A stretch of 34,389 nucleotides of DNA from Candidatus Iainarchaeum sp. (GTDB lineage Archaea; Iainarchaeota; Iainarchaeia; Iainarchaeales; GCA-2688035): the NCBI GenBank assembly GCA_017610175.1, contig JAFCCO010000013.1, positions 1 through 34,389 on the forward strand. The letters are read 5' to 3'. This document shows positions 23,527 to 32,439 of this stretch, one piece after another. Within the stretch, counting starts at the first letter, position 1. The number at the start of each line of letters is the position of its first letter. Made by a program: the position numbers and the translations under genes. The notes under the pieces are model-generated. The model made no database searches, was not told the origin of the DNA, and saw only the letters and a list, made by a program, of their open reading frames with translations.

Positions 23527-24552
23527 ATGGGCACTGCAATTGGCGACATTCTTCTAAAGGAAGAAATTGAGCTTGAATTTTTGGGCGAAAGGCTTGTCGG
23601 AGTTGACTCGTTCAACATTCTTTACCAATTTCTCTCAAGCATTAGGGGCAGGGACGGAACACCCTTAATGGATTCAAAGGGGCGAGTGACCTCACACCTT
23701 ACAGGCCTCTTGTACAGGACAACAAACCTTCTTGTAAAAGGCATTAAGCCTGTTTTTGTTTTTGATGGGAAACCGCACGAACTAAAGGCCAAAACGCGCG
23801 AGAAAAGGCAGGCGATTAGAACCGCTGCGGAAAAGAAATTTAAGGAAGCAAAGGACGCGGGCCTAGAGGCCGAGGCGAAGAAGTACGCAATGCAGTCCAC
23901 AAGGCTTACCGGCGAAATGATTGAGGGGGCAAAAGAGCTTATTGGATACATGGGCCTGCCTGTTGTGCAGGCTCCGAGTGAGGGGGAGGCACAGGTTGCA
24001 ACAATGGTTGCAAAAGGGGACCTGTACGGATGCATTTCACAGGATTTTGATGCATTACTTTTTGGAACCACACTTTTGTTCAGAAACATAACGGTAAGCG
24101 GAAAGAGAAAAGCGCCCGGGCGAAACTTTTACTACGACGTTAAGCCTGAAAAAATTGACCTGCAGAAGAACCTTAACAAGCTTGGAATCACGCGCGAAAA
24201 ACTCATTTGGATGGGCATTCTTGTCGGAACGGATTTTAATAAAAAGTTTCCAAAGGTTGGTGCAAAGACTGCCTTGAAACTCGTGCAGAAACACGACTCG
24301 TTTGAGGAAATAATTAAAAGCACCGGGCACGATCCCGGCTTTGACTACAGGGAAATTGAGAAACTTTTTATGGAGCCCGAAAGCACCTCGGATTACAGCC
24401 TTGAATTCAAGCCGCCAAACAGGGAGAAATTAATTGAGTTTATGGTTGAAAGGCACGACTTTTCAAGGGAAAGGGTTGAGAGCACGCTTGACAAACTAAC
24501 AGCAAAGGCCGAGGAAACGGGAACGCAGTCAAGGCTTGGGCAATGGGGCTAA
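23527..24552 (+). CDS. fen: Flap endonuclease FEN-1
   Basis: This 341-residue structure-specific nuclease removes 5' flaps during Okazaki fragment maturation and repair. The N domain has Asp27 and Asp80 (VFDGKPHELK), the I domain has the acidic segment PSEGEAQVA, and the H3TH follows with LVGTDFN. The last residues TQSRLGQWG resemble a PCNA-interacting peptide (Q-x-x-L-x-x-W), though the usual final aromatic is Gly. The ATG at 23527 starts MGTAIGD as in relatives. It overlaps the convergent regulator gene by 4 nt. Confidence 0.97.
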   Translation: MGTAIGDILLKEEIELEFLGERLVGVDSFNILYQFLSSIRGRDGTPLMDSKGRVTSHLTGLLYRTTNLLVKGIKPVFVFDGKPHELKAKTREKRQAIRTAAEKKFKEAKDAGLEAEAKKYAMQSTRLTGEMIEGAKELIGYMGLPVVQAPSEGEAQVATMVAKGDLYGCISQDFDALLFGTTLLFRNITVSGKRKAPGRNFYYDVKPEKIDLQKNLNKLGITREKLIWMGILVGTDFNKKFPKVGAKTALKLVQKHDSFEEIIKSTGHDPGFDYREIEKLFMEPESTSDYSLEFKPPNREKLIEFMVERHDFSRERVESTLDKLTAKAEETGTQSRLGQWG

Positions 24553-25475
24553 ATTTCAGATTCTTTTTCCCGCTCTTGAAGCAGTTTTTTAAGATCGCGG
24601 AATTTGCTCAATGTTGTAAGTTCCTCTTCCTCCACAACAGGAACGTCCCCCACAACCCTGAACTTTGTTTTGCTTGCAATAACCATTCCTTTTCCGTCGA
24701 ACACAATTCTTGTCTTATGCAGCTCAAGTGCCTTGCGCTTCACATCCCTCTTTGTTTCACTCCTTGAAATAAGAAGCCGCTCAGACGGGCTGCTTCCCGC
24801 CTTAAACGGGGCGTGCTTGAAAAGCGCAAGCTTCAGGCCCAGATCGTGGACCTTTTCAAGGGCAGGATCAGGCATTACATCATCAAAAATTGTTTCCTGC
24901 AGATGCCCGGTGCTCTCAAACAGGTCAACCTTTTTCACAAGCCCAGCCCCAAGGACTTTTTCAAGCTTTTCCGCGGCCTCAAGCGAGGCAGAGTGCCCTT
25001 TTTCATAGCGGTGCACAGACTCAATGGATGTGTCAATCTTTGATGCAAGCTCGCTAAGGGTTAGGCCAAGTTCCTTTCTCTTCCGTCTCAAAGCATCGGA
25101 GTCAAGCTCCACAATTTCCTTGCCCTTGAACGATTTAACGATTGGAAAGTTTCCCTCAAGCATTCCGGCAAAGGACTGGATTGAAACGGTTGGAATTCCG
25201 TATCTTTCATAAACCACATTTGGCTTCAAAATGAATGCCTTGGTTTTGTTTCCAATCACAACAGCGATTGCATTGAACAGGTTAACAAGCTTTTTGATTT
25301 CGATTGCGTGTTCTTCCCGCAGGGCATCAACATTGTTAAACACCTTGACCAAAACGGTGGTGCTGCCCTTTCTTGCGGCAAGGTCAAAGCAGGTGTTGCT
25401 GTGGAAAAATGGCTCAACAATAAATCCCTTTTGCTCCAGCAGTTTAATCGCATTGAACAGGAGAGTTTCCCTCAT
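24549..25475 (-). CDS. COG1395-type HTH transcriptional regulator
   Basis: This 308-residue archaeal protein has an N-terminal nuclease-like domain (about 1-120, with the mixed alpha/beta order of restriction-endonuclease folds), a central XRE-type helix-turn-helix (about 130-170), and a C-terminal extension of unknown fold. It matches the layout I know for COG1395 archaeal regulators, whose target is not known to me. Its ATG overlaps the stop of the UbiA gene (TGATG), so it is probably translated together with it. Confidence 0.8.
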   Translation of the reverse strand: MRETLLFNAIKLLEQKGFIVEPFFHSNTCFDLAARKGSTTVLVKVFNNVDALREEHAIEIKKLVNLFNAIAVVIGNKTKAFILKPNVVYERYGIPTVSIQSFAGMLEGNFPIVKSFKGKEIVELDSDALRRKRKELGLTLSELASKIDTSIESVHRYEKGHSASLEAAEKLEKVLGAGLVKKVDLFESTGHLQETIFDDVMPDPALEKVHDLGLKLALFKHAPFKAGSSPSERLLISRSETKRDVKRKALELHKTRIVFDGKGMVIASKTKFRVVGDVPVVEEEELTTLSKFRDLKKLLQEREKESEI

Positions 25476-26296
25476 CAGATTACCCCTGAAAGGAAACTAA
25501 CAAGCGCAACAAACATTGCAATCTTGTAAATTTTTTGGGAGCGGGCAAATTTTGATTTGTATGAGAGTAGCGCGGCATAAACAAATGCAATCGCCGCAAT
25601 TGAGAGAAACACAGCAAAGATTGCCCCTCCAAACCCGTTGAAGAACGGAACAAACCCGAACATAATTGCAAGGGCGGTTGAGGTTAGTGCGGTGTACTTT
25701 GCAGGCCTCACCCCCACAATCATTGGCAGGCTCACTTTGAACCCCTCATCCTGCTTCATGTCCTCAATGTCCTTAACTATTTCGCGGGCAACGTTTGCAA
25801 ACAGCGCCGAACCCGCAAAAAAGAAAACGGTTGAATAGTTCCCAAAAAGGGAAGCGCCGAACACCAGGGTGAATGCGGTTCCAAGCGCAACAACCCAGTT
25901 TCCAAAGTACTTGAAGTTTGGAAGGGCTGCGGCATAGGCAATCAGCAGAATGCTGAACGCAAGCGCAATAATAAATGACTGAACAGGCAGGAAAAGCAAT
26001 GCGACAATGTTTGCCCCCTGGAAAAGGAACAAGGAGTATGCAAGCGCGTTTCGCGAAGTGATTTTCTTGCTTGGAATCGGTTTCTGGGGCTTGAGCTTTG
26101 CGTCAACCAAAGCGTCAAACACATCGTTTATGGCCATGCCTGCGCCGCAGATTGTAAACACAACAGCCATTGCAACCACCAGCTGCATATTAACTGCCAG
26201 GCCTCCGGATGCAATTGCATATCCTATGAACACACCAAATGCCGCCATCACACAGTTTGCGGGGCGCAAAATTTCAAGATAAGTTTTTAAGGTCAT
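25475..26296 (-). CDS. UbiA-family prenyltransferase, probable DGGGP synthase
   Basis: This 273-residue polytopic enzyme has the two aspartate-rich UbiA motifs: NDVFDALVD (from Asn57) and DIEDMKQD further on. In archaea this subfamily adds the second geranylgeranyl chain to geranylgeranylglyceryl phosphate, the second ether-bond step of membrane lipid synthesis. The AMAINDVFDALVDA and KPIPSK segments fit that subfamily. The ATG at 26296 is chosen over a TTG at 26302. It shares an operon with the COG1395-type regulator. Confidence 0.88.
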   Translation of the reverse strand: MTLKTYLEILRPANCVMAAFGVFIGYAIASGGLAVNMQLVVAMAVVFTICGAGMAINDVFDALVDAKLKPQKPIPSKKITSRNALAYSLFLFQGANIVALLFLPVQSFIIALAFSILLIAYAAALPNFKYFGNWVVALGTAFTLVFGASLFGNYSTVFFFAGSALFANVAREIVKDIEDMKQDEGFKVSLPMIVGVRPAKYTALTSTALAIMFGFVPFFNGFGGAIFAVFLSIAAIAFVYAALLSYKSKFARSQKIYKIAMFVALVSFLSGVI

Positions 26297-26359
26297 TTTC
26301 AATTATTAGTTGTTTGTAATAATTTAATAACTATTGTTCCGGGTTTTGGAGGGATTTTT

Positions 26360-27157
26360 TTGTTTTTGAATGGAAAATTGTTGGAAGAAGTAAGAAAAAA
26401 GAAGCCGTTGGTTCACCACATAACCAACTGGGTCACAATTTATGACTGTGCAAATGTAACCCGCGCAATAGGTGCGCTGCCTGTAATGGCCCACGCAATT
26501 GAGGAAGTTGAGGAAATGCAGGCAATTTCAAGCGCGCTTGTTCTCAACATAGGCACTTTAACAACAGAACTTGTTGAATCAATGAAGCTTGCTGCCAAAA
26601 AGGCAAACGCTGAAAGGCACCCTGTTGTGCTGGATGCGGTTGGGGTTGGGGCAACAGCCCTTAGAACCGACAAGGCATTTGAATTGCTGGATTCGGTTCA
26701 CATTGATATTGTGAAAGGAAACCAGAGTGAAATTGCAAAGCTTGCGGGAGCCGATGTTTTAACCCGCGGAGTTGAATCAAGCGATGTTGAGGGCGACATG
26801 CTTACTCTTGCAAAAAAGCTGGCCGAAAAATACGGCTCAACAGTTATTGTAACAGGCAAGCACGACATAGTTGCCTCACCCAAAAAAGCTTTTTTGGTGA
26901 AAAACGGGCACCCCATGCTTGGCGAGTTTGTCGGGACAGGATGCATGGCTGCATCAATTCTTGGATGCTTTGCCGCAGTTGAATCCGACCATACAACCGC
27001 AAGCGCAGCAGCCCTTTCATGCTACGGTGTTGCAGCCGAGCTTGCCGCAAAGGAAGCAAGCGCTCCGGCTGCATTTAAGCTGAAGTTCTTTGACGAAATC
27101 CACGGCCTTGAAGCCGAAACTGTGTCAAAAATGCAGAACGTAGAGGGCTTGCAATGA
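26360..27157 (+). CDS. thiM: Hydroxyethylthiazole kinase ThiM
   Basis: This 265-residue ribokinase-fold enzyme phosphorylates hydroxyethylthiazole, so thiazole is salvaged. It has the family segments HHITNWVTIYDCANVTRAIG, LDAVGVGAT, VKGNQSEIAKLAG and the catalytic loop VGTGCMAAS (Cys195). The start is TTG at 26360, placed 7 nt after ggaggg; there is no upstream ATG. No TPP riboswitch could be fitted in the short gap before it. It is the first of four coupled genes. Confidence 0.95.
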   Translation: MFLNGKLLEEVRKKKPLVHHITNWVTIYDCANVTRAIGALPVMAHAIEEVEEMQAISSALVLNIGTLTTELVESMKLAAKKANAERHPVVLDAVGVGATALRTDKAFELLDSVHIDIVKGNQSEIAKLAGADVLTRGVESSDVEGDMLTLAKKLAEKYGSTVIVTGKHDIVASPKKAFLVKNGHPMLGEFVGTGCMAASILGCFAAVESDHTTASAAALSCYGVAAELAAKEASAPAAFKLKFFDEIHGLEAETVSKMQNVEGLQ

Positions 27158-27774
27158 GAATTGACGGCCTGTACTTTATCACAGACCCCAGCCTGACCAA
27201 ACAGGGCGTCTTCAAAGACACAGAGCAGGTGCTTGAAGCAGGCTGCAGAATCGTTCAGTACAGGGAAAAGCAAAAGCCGCTGGATGAAAAGATTGCGGAA
27301 GCAAAGGAACTGCTTGCGCTCTGCAAAAAACACAACGCACTCTTCATTGTGAACAACGATGTTGAAATTGCAAAGGAAGTTGGTGCAGGCGGGGTGCACT
27401 TAGGGCAGGATGACATGCCAATTGCAGAAGCGAGAAAAATTCTTGGAAACAAAGTGATTGGGCTAACAGCCCACAATGTTGCTGAGGCAGTTGAGGCTGA
27501 GAAAAGCGGGGCACAGTACCTTGGAATTTCACCGATTTTTCACACAGACACAAAAAAGGATGCCGGAGAGCCTGCGGGCGTAAAGCTTTTGCGGGACGTT
27601 AAAGAAAAGGTTGGAATTCCACTTGTCGGAATCGGCGGAATAAACGGGCAAAACCTTGAACAGGTTTTTGAGGCGGGAGCCGACTCTGTTGCAATAATTT
27701 CTGCAATCGTGTGCGCTGAAAATGTTTTTGACGCCGCAGAGAAAATTGTTCAAAAAATTGAGGGACTAAAATGA
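27154..27774 (+). CDS. thiE: Thiamine-phosphate synthase ThiE
   Basis: This 206-residue TIM-barrel enzyme joins HMP-PP and thiazole phosphate to make thiamine phosphate. It shows IVQYREK, NDDVEIA...GVHLGQDD, and GIGGINGQNLEQV. It overlaps thiM and thiC by 4 nt each (ATGA), so three enzymes are made in tight coupling. It stands alone, not fused to ThiD as in some organisms. Confidence 0.97.
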   Translation: MRIDGLYFITDPSLTKQGVFKDTEQVLEAGCRIVQYREKQKPLDEKIAEAKELLALCKKHNALFIVNNDVEIAKEVGAGGVHLGQDDMPIAEARKILGNKVIGLTAHNVAEAVEAEKSGAQYLGISPIFHTDTKKDAGEPAGVKLLRDVKEKVGIPLVGIGGINGQNLEQVFEAGADSVAIISAIVCAENVFDAAEKIVQKIEGLK

Positions 27775-29006
27775 CCCAGCTTGAGACTGCGAGTGCAGGA
27801 AAGGTTTCAAAGGAAATGAGGCAGGCCGCAAAGCAGGAGCCTGTTAATGCAGAGCAACTGCGCAAGCTAATTAAGAAAGGGCACGCGGTAATTCCGGCAA
27901 ACTCCAGGCACAAGGGCTTAAAGCCGATTGCAATTGGCAGGGGATTGAAAACAAAAATCAACGCGAACCTGGGAACTTCCCCGCTTAAGGCAAGCCTGAA
28001 GCTTGAGCTTAAGAAAATGGAGGTTGCAATAAAGTTTGGGGCCGACACGGTGATGGATTTAAGCATTGGCGGCAACGTTGACGCGATAAGGGCAGAGATT
28101 ATAAAAAAGTCAACGGTTCCTGTTGGGACAGTTCCGCTTTACCAGGCCTTTTTGGGAAAGGAGATTTCCGAGGTTTCAGGCGATGACCTTCTTGGCTCAA
28201 TTGAAAAGCACTGCAAAAGCGGGGTTGATTTTGTCACAGTACACTGCGGGGTCACAAAGAGGGCAATTCCACTTTCGCGCAGCCGGCTTGGAGGTGTTGT
28301 AAGCAGGGGCGGTTCGCTTTTGTTGCGGTGGATTGCATGCAACAAGAAGGAAAGTCCGCTTTACACAAACTATGATTATATTTTGGAAATGGCAAAGGAC
28401 CTTGACGTTACATTAAGCCTTGGGGACGGAATGCGGCCCGGTTGTTTGAAGGACGCAACAGACAAGGTGCAGCTGCATGAACTTCGCATTCTGGGAAAGC
28501 TGGCTGAGCGCGCGAGAAATGCGGGTATTCAGGTAATAATTGAGGGGCCCGGGCATGTTCCTCTGAACCAAATTGAGCGAAATGTAAGGCTTCAGAAAAA
28601 GGCCTGCGGGGGAGCGCCATTCTACGTTCTCGGACCGCTGGTTACAGATATTGCGCCAGGGTATGACCACATAACCAGCGCAATCGGTGGGGCGCTTGCG
28701 GCATTTCACGGAGCCGACTTTCTTTGTTACGTTACCCCGTCCGAACACCTGAGTTTGCCTGATTTGAATGATGTAAAAGAGGGCGTAATTGCCTCAAAAA
28801 TTGCGGCCCATGCGGCAGACATTGCAAAGGGAATTCCCCATGCGCGCGACCAGGATGACAGGATGTCCGCGTGCCGCAGGAACCTGGACTGGAAAGGGAT
28901 GTTTGGGGAGTGCATTGATGCGGATAAGGCAAGGGCCTATCGAAAAAGGTCAAAGATTAAAAGCAAGGAGTGCACTATGTGTGGTAAGCTTTGTGCACTG
29001 AAATGA
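27771..29006 (+). CDS. thiC: HMP-phosphate synthase ThiC
   Basis: This 411-residue radical-SAM enzyme rearranges aminoimidazole ribotide to HMP phosphate. It carries the core segments TVMDLSIGG, TVHCGVT, LSLGDGMRPG, EGPGHVPL and, at the C-terminus, the iron-sulfur motif CTMCGKLC (C-x2-C-x3-C). The E. coli motif has four residues in the last gap; a three-residue gap, as I recall, occurs in other ThiC proteins. It lacks the long N-terminal extension of E. coli ThiC. The ThiL ATG overlaps its stop (ATGA). Confidence 0.96.
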   Translation: MTQLETASAGKVSKEMRQAAKQEPVNAEQLRKLIKKGHAVIPANSRHKGLKPIAIGRGLKTKINANLGTSPLKASLKLELKKMEVAIKFGADTVMDLSIGGNVDAIRAEIIKKSTVPVGTVPLYQAFLGKEISEVSGDDLLGSIEKHCKSGVDFVTVHCGVTKRAIPLSRSRLGGVVSRGGSLLLRWIACNKKESPLYTNYDYILEMAKDLDVTLSLGDGMRPGCLKDATDKVQLHELRILGKLAERARNAGIQVIIEGPGHVPLNQIERNVRLQKKACGGAPFYVLGPLVTDIAPGYDHITSAIGGALAAFHGADFLCYVTPSEHLSLPDLNDVKEGVIASKIAAHAADIAKGIPHARDQDDRMSACRRNLDWKGMFGECIDADKARAYRKRSKIKSKECTMCGKLCALK

Positions 29007-29950
29007 TTTTTATGGAACTCAAAGAGCTTGGGGAACAGGGCCTGATAAGGCGCATTGCAAGAAAAGCAAAGAACAAAAACGTTCTTGTTGGAATCGGCGA
29101 CGACGGGGCTGTTGTAAGGGTTGGAAAGAAAAAACTTGTTTTTACTGTGGACACGTTGGTTGAAGGCGACCACTTCACCCGCAGTTGGTTTACCCCAAAG
29201 CAGATTGGGATGAAAGCAATTGAGATTAATGTGTCAGATATTGGCGCAATGAATGCCGTTCCGCTTTACGCGCTTGTTTCGCTTTGCCTGCCAAAGAATA
29301 CTACCCTCAAGTTTGTTGACGGGCTTTACAAGGGAATTTATTCTGCCGCGCGAAAGTATTCGCTTGACATTATTGGCGGCAACATGACCCACGGGAAACA
29401 AATTGTTGTGGACATTACCCTTATTGGGGAGCTTAAGGGAAAGGCCGTTCTTAGGAGTGGTGCAAAGCCCGGGCACGTAATTGTTGCAAGCGGAAAGCTT
29501 GGTGCAAGCTGTGCCGGCCTGAATCTTTTCCTGAAAAAGAAGCGCGGTTTTGATGCGGTTAGAAAAAAGTATCTTGAGCCAAAGGCAAACATTGGCAAGG
29601 CCTACACCCTTGCAAAGTATGCAAGTGCAATGGAGGACATAAGTGACGGCCTTGCGTCTGACGTGAGAAACATCTGCAATGCAAGCGGGTGCGGCGCGGT
29701 AATTAATTGGGAAAAGATTCCTGTTTCAGGGGATTGTGAAAAGGCCGCAAGGGCTTTGGGAAAGAATGCAAGAAACTTTGCCCTTTTTGGGGGGGAAGAC
29801 TTTGAGCTTGTTGCAACCGTTCCAAAAAAGCATGCCTCAAAGGTAAAGGGCTTTGTTGTGGGGGAAGTTGTTAAGGGCCGCGGGCTGTGGCTTGCAAAGA
29901 ATGGTGTAAAAAAGAAAATGGAAAATGCAGGCTATGATCATTTTGCCTGA
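29003..29950 (+). CDS. thiL: Thiamine-monophosphate kinase ThiL
   Basis: This 315-residue PurM-fold kinase phosphorylates thiamine phosphate to the active coenzyme. Landmarks are VGIGDDGAVV and VFTVDTLVEGDHF, VSDIGAMNA for ATP binding, and the C-terminal LFGGEDFELVATV. The ATG at 29003 overlaps the thiC stop; ATG at 29012 is an alternative. It ends the thiMECL cluster. ThiD, which adds the second phosphate to HMP phosphate, is not in this window. Confidence 0.96.
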   Translation: MIFMELKELGEQGLIRRIARKAKNKNVLVGIGDDGAVVRVGKKKLVFTVDTLVEGDHFTRSWFTPKQIGMKAIEINVSDIGAMNAVPLYALVSLCLPKNTTLKFVDGLYKGIYSAARKYSLDIIGGNMTHGKQIVVDITLIGELKGKAVLRSGAKPGHVIVASGKLGASCAGLNLFLKKKRGFDAVRKKYLEPKANIGKAYTLAKYASAMEDISDGLASDVRNICNASGCGAVINWEKIPVSGDCEKAARALGKNARNFALFGGEDFELVATVPKKHASKVKGFVVGEVVKGRGLWLAKNGVKKKMENAGYDHFA

Positions 29951-29952
29951 CT

Positions 29953-30114
29953 TTACTTCTTCTTTGATTTGTGCTTTAGCCTAAGGGACTTTGATCCGCA
30001 CTTTCTGCATCTAATCGGCTTGCTGCCTTCAGTGCATCTGTTGTTTGCATTGCATTTCATGCAAATCCAAACATTTTTGAAAATTCTGTTGTCCGCTTCC
30101 TCAAATCTGGGCAA
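29953..30114 (-). CDS. rpl40e: Ribosomal protein eL40
   Basis: This 53-residue gene starts at TTG. It reads [11 protein letters not shown], then [10 protein letters not shown], then [14 protein letters not shown] and a basic tail. Two CxxC pairs form the zinc site, and length and sequence match archaeal/eukaryotic eL40 (in eukaryotes fused to ubiquitin). It lies convergent with thiL, two bases apart. A TATA-like tttataaat sits about 45 nt upstream. It is easy to miss because of its length and non-ATG start. Confidence 0.9.
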   Translation of the reverse strand: MPRFEEADNRIFKNVWICMKCNANNRCTEGSKPIRCRKCGSKSLRLKHKSKKK

Positions 30115-30200
30115 TTAAACCACCAATAAAATTCGTTTCTAATTAATTGTGCCTTAGTTAAATTTATAAATGATTACAAATTCTATCTATTTATAACTAA

Positions 30201-30222
30201 TTTTAGCAAGAGTTTGCTAAAA
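30201..30222. promoter_or_regulatory. Perfect hairpin just before tRNA-Glu
   Basis: ttttagcaa and ttgctaaaa are 9-bp complementary arms around gagt. It lies between a TATA-like ttataact (30191-30198) and the tRNA 5' end (30228), so it would be in the tRNA precursor leader or cover the start site. Function is unknown. Confidence 0.45.
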
Positions 30223-30227
30223 CGAAT

Positions 30228-30300
30228 GCTCCCATAGTGTAACGGTTAAGCATTTCGGCCTTTCAAGCCGAAGATTCGGGTTCGAATCCCGGTGGGAGCA
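30228..30300 (+). tRNA. tRNA-Glu(UUC)
   Basis: The cloverleaf is complete: acceptor GCTCCCA pairs with TGGGAGC, the anticodon loop is CTTTCAA (anticodon UUC), and the T arm contains GGGTTCGAATCCC. Discriminator is A; CCA is not encoded. T-rich sequence (ctttttgg) follows at once and may end transcription. Confidence 0.96.
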
Positions 30301-30342
30301 CTTTTTGGGTTTGCCCCAGCCAAACGCAAAAGACTAATTTTT

Positions 30343-31923
30343 TTAATTTTTTACAGGCATTTCCTTGATTGTTTGGTTCTCTATTTTCAGCAGCCTTTGG
30401 GCGATTTTTTTTATGAAGTATCGGTCGTGGGATATCGCAAGAATTGCCCCATCGTAATTGAGGAATGCCGTTTCAATTATTTCGCGCGCGTCAATATCCA
30501 GGTGGTTTGTTGGTTCATCCAAGAGAAGCAAATTCGGCTTGTTGATTAAAAGTTTAAGGAGGTTAAGCCTTGATTTTTCACCCATTGATAATTTTGAAAT
30601 GGGCTTGAACACTTCCGCGTCCGAAGTAAATCCCACCATTGAAAGATGCTGGCGGGTTGTTGCCATGTCTTTTAGCAGGCTGAATATTTCGTCGTAAAGG
30701 GTGGCGTCGCTTGAGAGGTCCTTTAGTTCCTGGTCGGCGTAGCCTATTTTTGCACGGGCATCAAAAACCATTTTTCCCGAGAGCAGTGGCACTCTTCCCT
30801 CAATTGTTTTGAAAAATGTGCTTTTTCCAATCCCGTTTTCTCCTGTTAGAATAATGCGTTCCCCCGGACCTATGTCAAGGTTGATGCCTGAAATCAGTGG
30901 TTTTTCATATCCAACTGAAAGGCCTGTAATTTCCAGAAGTATTTTTGAATTAATTGGGGTTGATTCAAAGTGGGTTTTGAATTGCGATTTGTCCAAGTCC
31001 GGTTTTTCAATTATTTTGCGTTTTTGCAGCAGTTTTTCCCTATATTTTCCCTGGGCAACCTTCAGCGGGCTTTTTCCAATGCGTGCAATTTTGTCTTTTT
31101 CATTTGCAAGGTATTTCTTTTCAAGAGCGAAGGCTGTTTTTTGGGCTTCGAATGTGGCTTCGCGTGTTTTCAGATATGTTGAATAATTGCCGATATATTT
31201 GCCGAGTTTTCCATTCTCTATTTTTATGATTGTGTCGCACACGCGGTCAAGAAAATACCTGTCATGCGTGACCATCAATACTGTTCCCTTGAATGTTTTC
31301 AAATAATTTTCCAGAATATTGAGGCGCTTAAAATCCAAGTGGTTTGTGGGTTCGTCCAATAAAAGAAAGTCGGCGTCGGAGGATAAAATCTGGCTGAGTG
31401 CGATGATTGTGCGTTGCCCTGTGGAAAGCAATCCGACTTTTTGGTCAAGCCAGGATTCAGGTATTTCGAGTTTTTGCAGAACGGACTTGAGTTTGTTTGA
31501 TGGTTTGGACTGGCTGTGCTTTGCTTTTTTTGCAAGCAGGTCCGAGTAACGCTGGGTAAGTTTGGCCAGCGTTGAGTTATCGGCTTCGTAAGTTGCGGGG
31601 TCGGCGAGTTTGCGTTCAACTTCCTGCAGTTCCTTTTCAAACGTTCCCTGCTGGTGGATTGTGGCGCTCGCCCCTATTGTTTCCCGCACGGTTTTGTCCA
31701 TGTTCAGGTCAATATGCTGGGAAAAATAGGCAACCTTGCCGTGGAATTCAATGCTGCCGTTGTAATCAACTTTTCCAAGGATTGCTTTGAGCAGGGTTGT
31801 TTTTCCAACCCCGTTTCTGCCAATCAGCCCGACTTTGGACCCGTCTGAAATTCCGATACTCTCATCATGCAGTATTTCAAGTTTTCCAATGGAAATTGAA
31901 AGTTTTTTTATTGAAAGCGCCAT
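30343..31923 (-). CDS. ABC-F family ATPase
   Basis: This 526-residue soluble protein has two ATP-binding cassettes and no membrane segment. Cassette 1 has GRNGVGKT (35-42), LSTGQRT and LLLDEPTNHLD; cassette 2 has GENGIGKS, LSMGEKSR and LLLDEPTNHLD. A charged helical linker joins them. ABC-F proteins act on the ribosome in translation or antibiotic resistance. The family is mostly bacterial and eukaryotic, so an archaeal copy is notable. It stands alone between tRNA-Glu and a divergent membrane protein. Confidence 0.93.
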   Translation of the reverse strand: MALSIKKLSISIGKLEILHDESIGISDGSKVGLIGRNGVGKTTLLKAILGKVDYNGSIEFHGKVAYFSQHIDLNMDKTVRETIGASATIHQQGTFEKELQEVERKLADPATYEADNSTLAKLTQRYSDLLAKKAKHSQSKPSNKLKSVLQKLEIPESWLDQKVGLLSTGQRTIIALSQILSSDADFLLLDEPTNHLDFKRLNILENYLKTFKGTVLMVTHDRYFLDRVCDTIIKIENGKLGKYIGNYSTYLKTREATFEAQKTAFALEKKYLANEKDKIARIGKSPLKVAQGKYREKLLQKRKIIEKPDLDKSQFKTHFESTPINSKILLEITGLSVGYEKPLISGINLDIGPGERIILTGENGIGKSTFFKTIEGRVPLLSGKMVFDARAKIGYADQELKDLSSDATLYDEIFSLLKDMATTRQHLSMVGFTSDAEVFKPISKLSMGEKSRLNLLKLLINKPNLLLLDEPTNHLDIDAREIIETAFLNYDGAILAISHDRYFIKKIAQRLLKIENQTIKEMPVKN

Positions 31924-32051
31924 ACATAAATATTTCAGAGTGGCTTATTTAAAACAGGCAGTGAAGTGCAACCGCTTATTGGTTGGAGCATTATTCAACG
32001 TGTATTCCCTGCGGCAGCAACATCGTTGTGTTTTGCAGGCTGCAAAAGTTA

Positions 32052-32058
32052 TTTATAC
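32052..32058 (+). promoter_or_regulatory. TATA box for the 32080 gene
   Basis: tttatac lies 21 nt before the ATG, the spacing of a leaderless archaeal transcript. The 156-nt gap back to the ABC-F start holds no gene. Confidence 0.6.
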
Positions 32059-32079
32059 CTGAAAAGCGTTCTCTGAATA

Positions 32080-32409
32080 ATGGCTTCAATGGGTTTAATT
32101 GTTGCGGTTGTAGTTGATGTAATTGTTCTCTACTACATTGCGGGCTTTTCAAAAGTGGGAAACAACAGGCCTGAGAAAGCCGTGATTGTAACCCTTGCGT
32201 CCCTTGCGTTCGGGCTGGTTGCTGGCCCGCTAATGGTGGCTTTGTTTATTGCGCTGCCCTTGCTGTTTGTTGCGAGCCTGCTGCCTGTTCTTTTGTTCAG
32301 GCTTGTGATGATTAAAATAATTTACCGCACTTCCTTTTCGCAGGCGTTCTTTGTGTGGGTTCTCTCGGCACTGGTTTCAATAGGCGTTTCCATGCTTCTG
32401 CCGGTTTAA
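32080..32409 (+). CDS. Four-helix membrane protein, function unknown
   Basis: This 109-residue protein is almost entirely hydrophobic, with about four helices and short basic loops that suggest an inside-facing N-terminus. It has its own TATA box. It is convergent with another small membrane-protein gene 30 nt away. No family was recognised. Confidence 0.65.
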   Translation: MASMGLIVAVVVDVIVLYYIAGFSKVGNNRPEKAVIVTLASLAFGLVAGPLMVALFIALPLLFVASLLPVLLFRLVMIKIIYRTSFSQAFFVWVLSALVSIGVSMLLPV

Positions 32410-32439
32410 AAAAAAGAAAGGGTTGCCTGAATTTTGGGT

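Noticed and set aside
26303..26359. TPP riboswitch before thiM
   Set aside because: The gap of 57 nt is too short for the THI element and shows only a Shine-Dalgarno.
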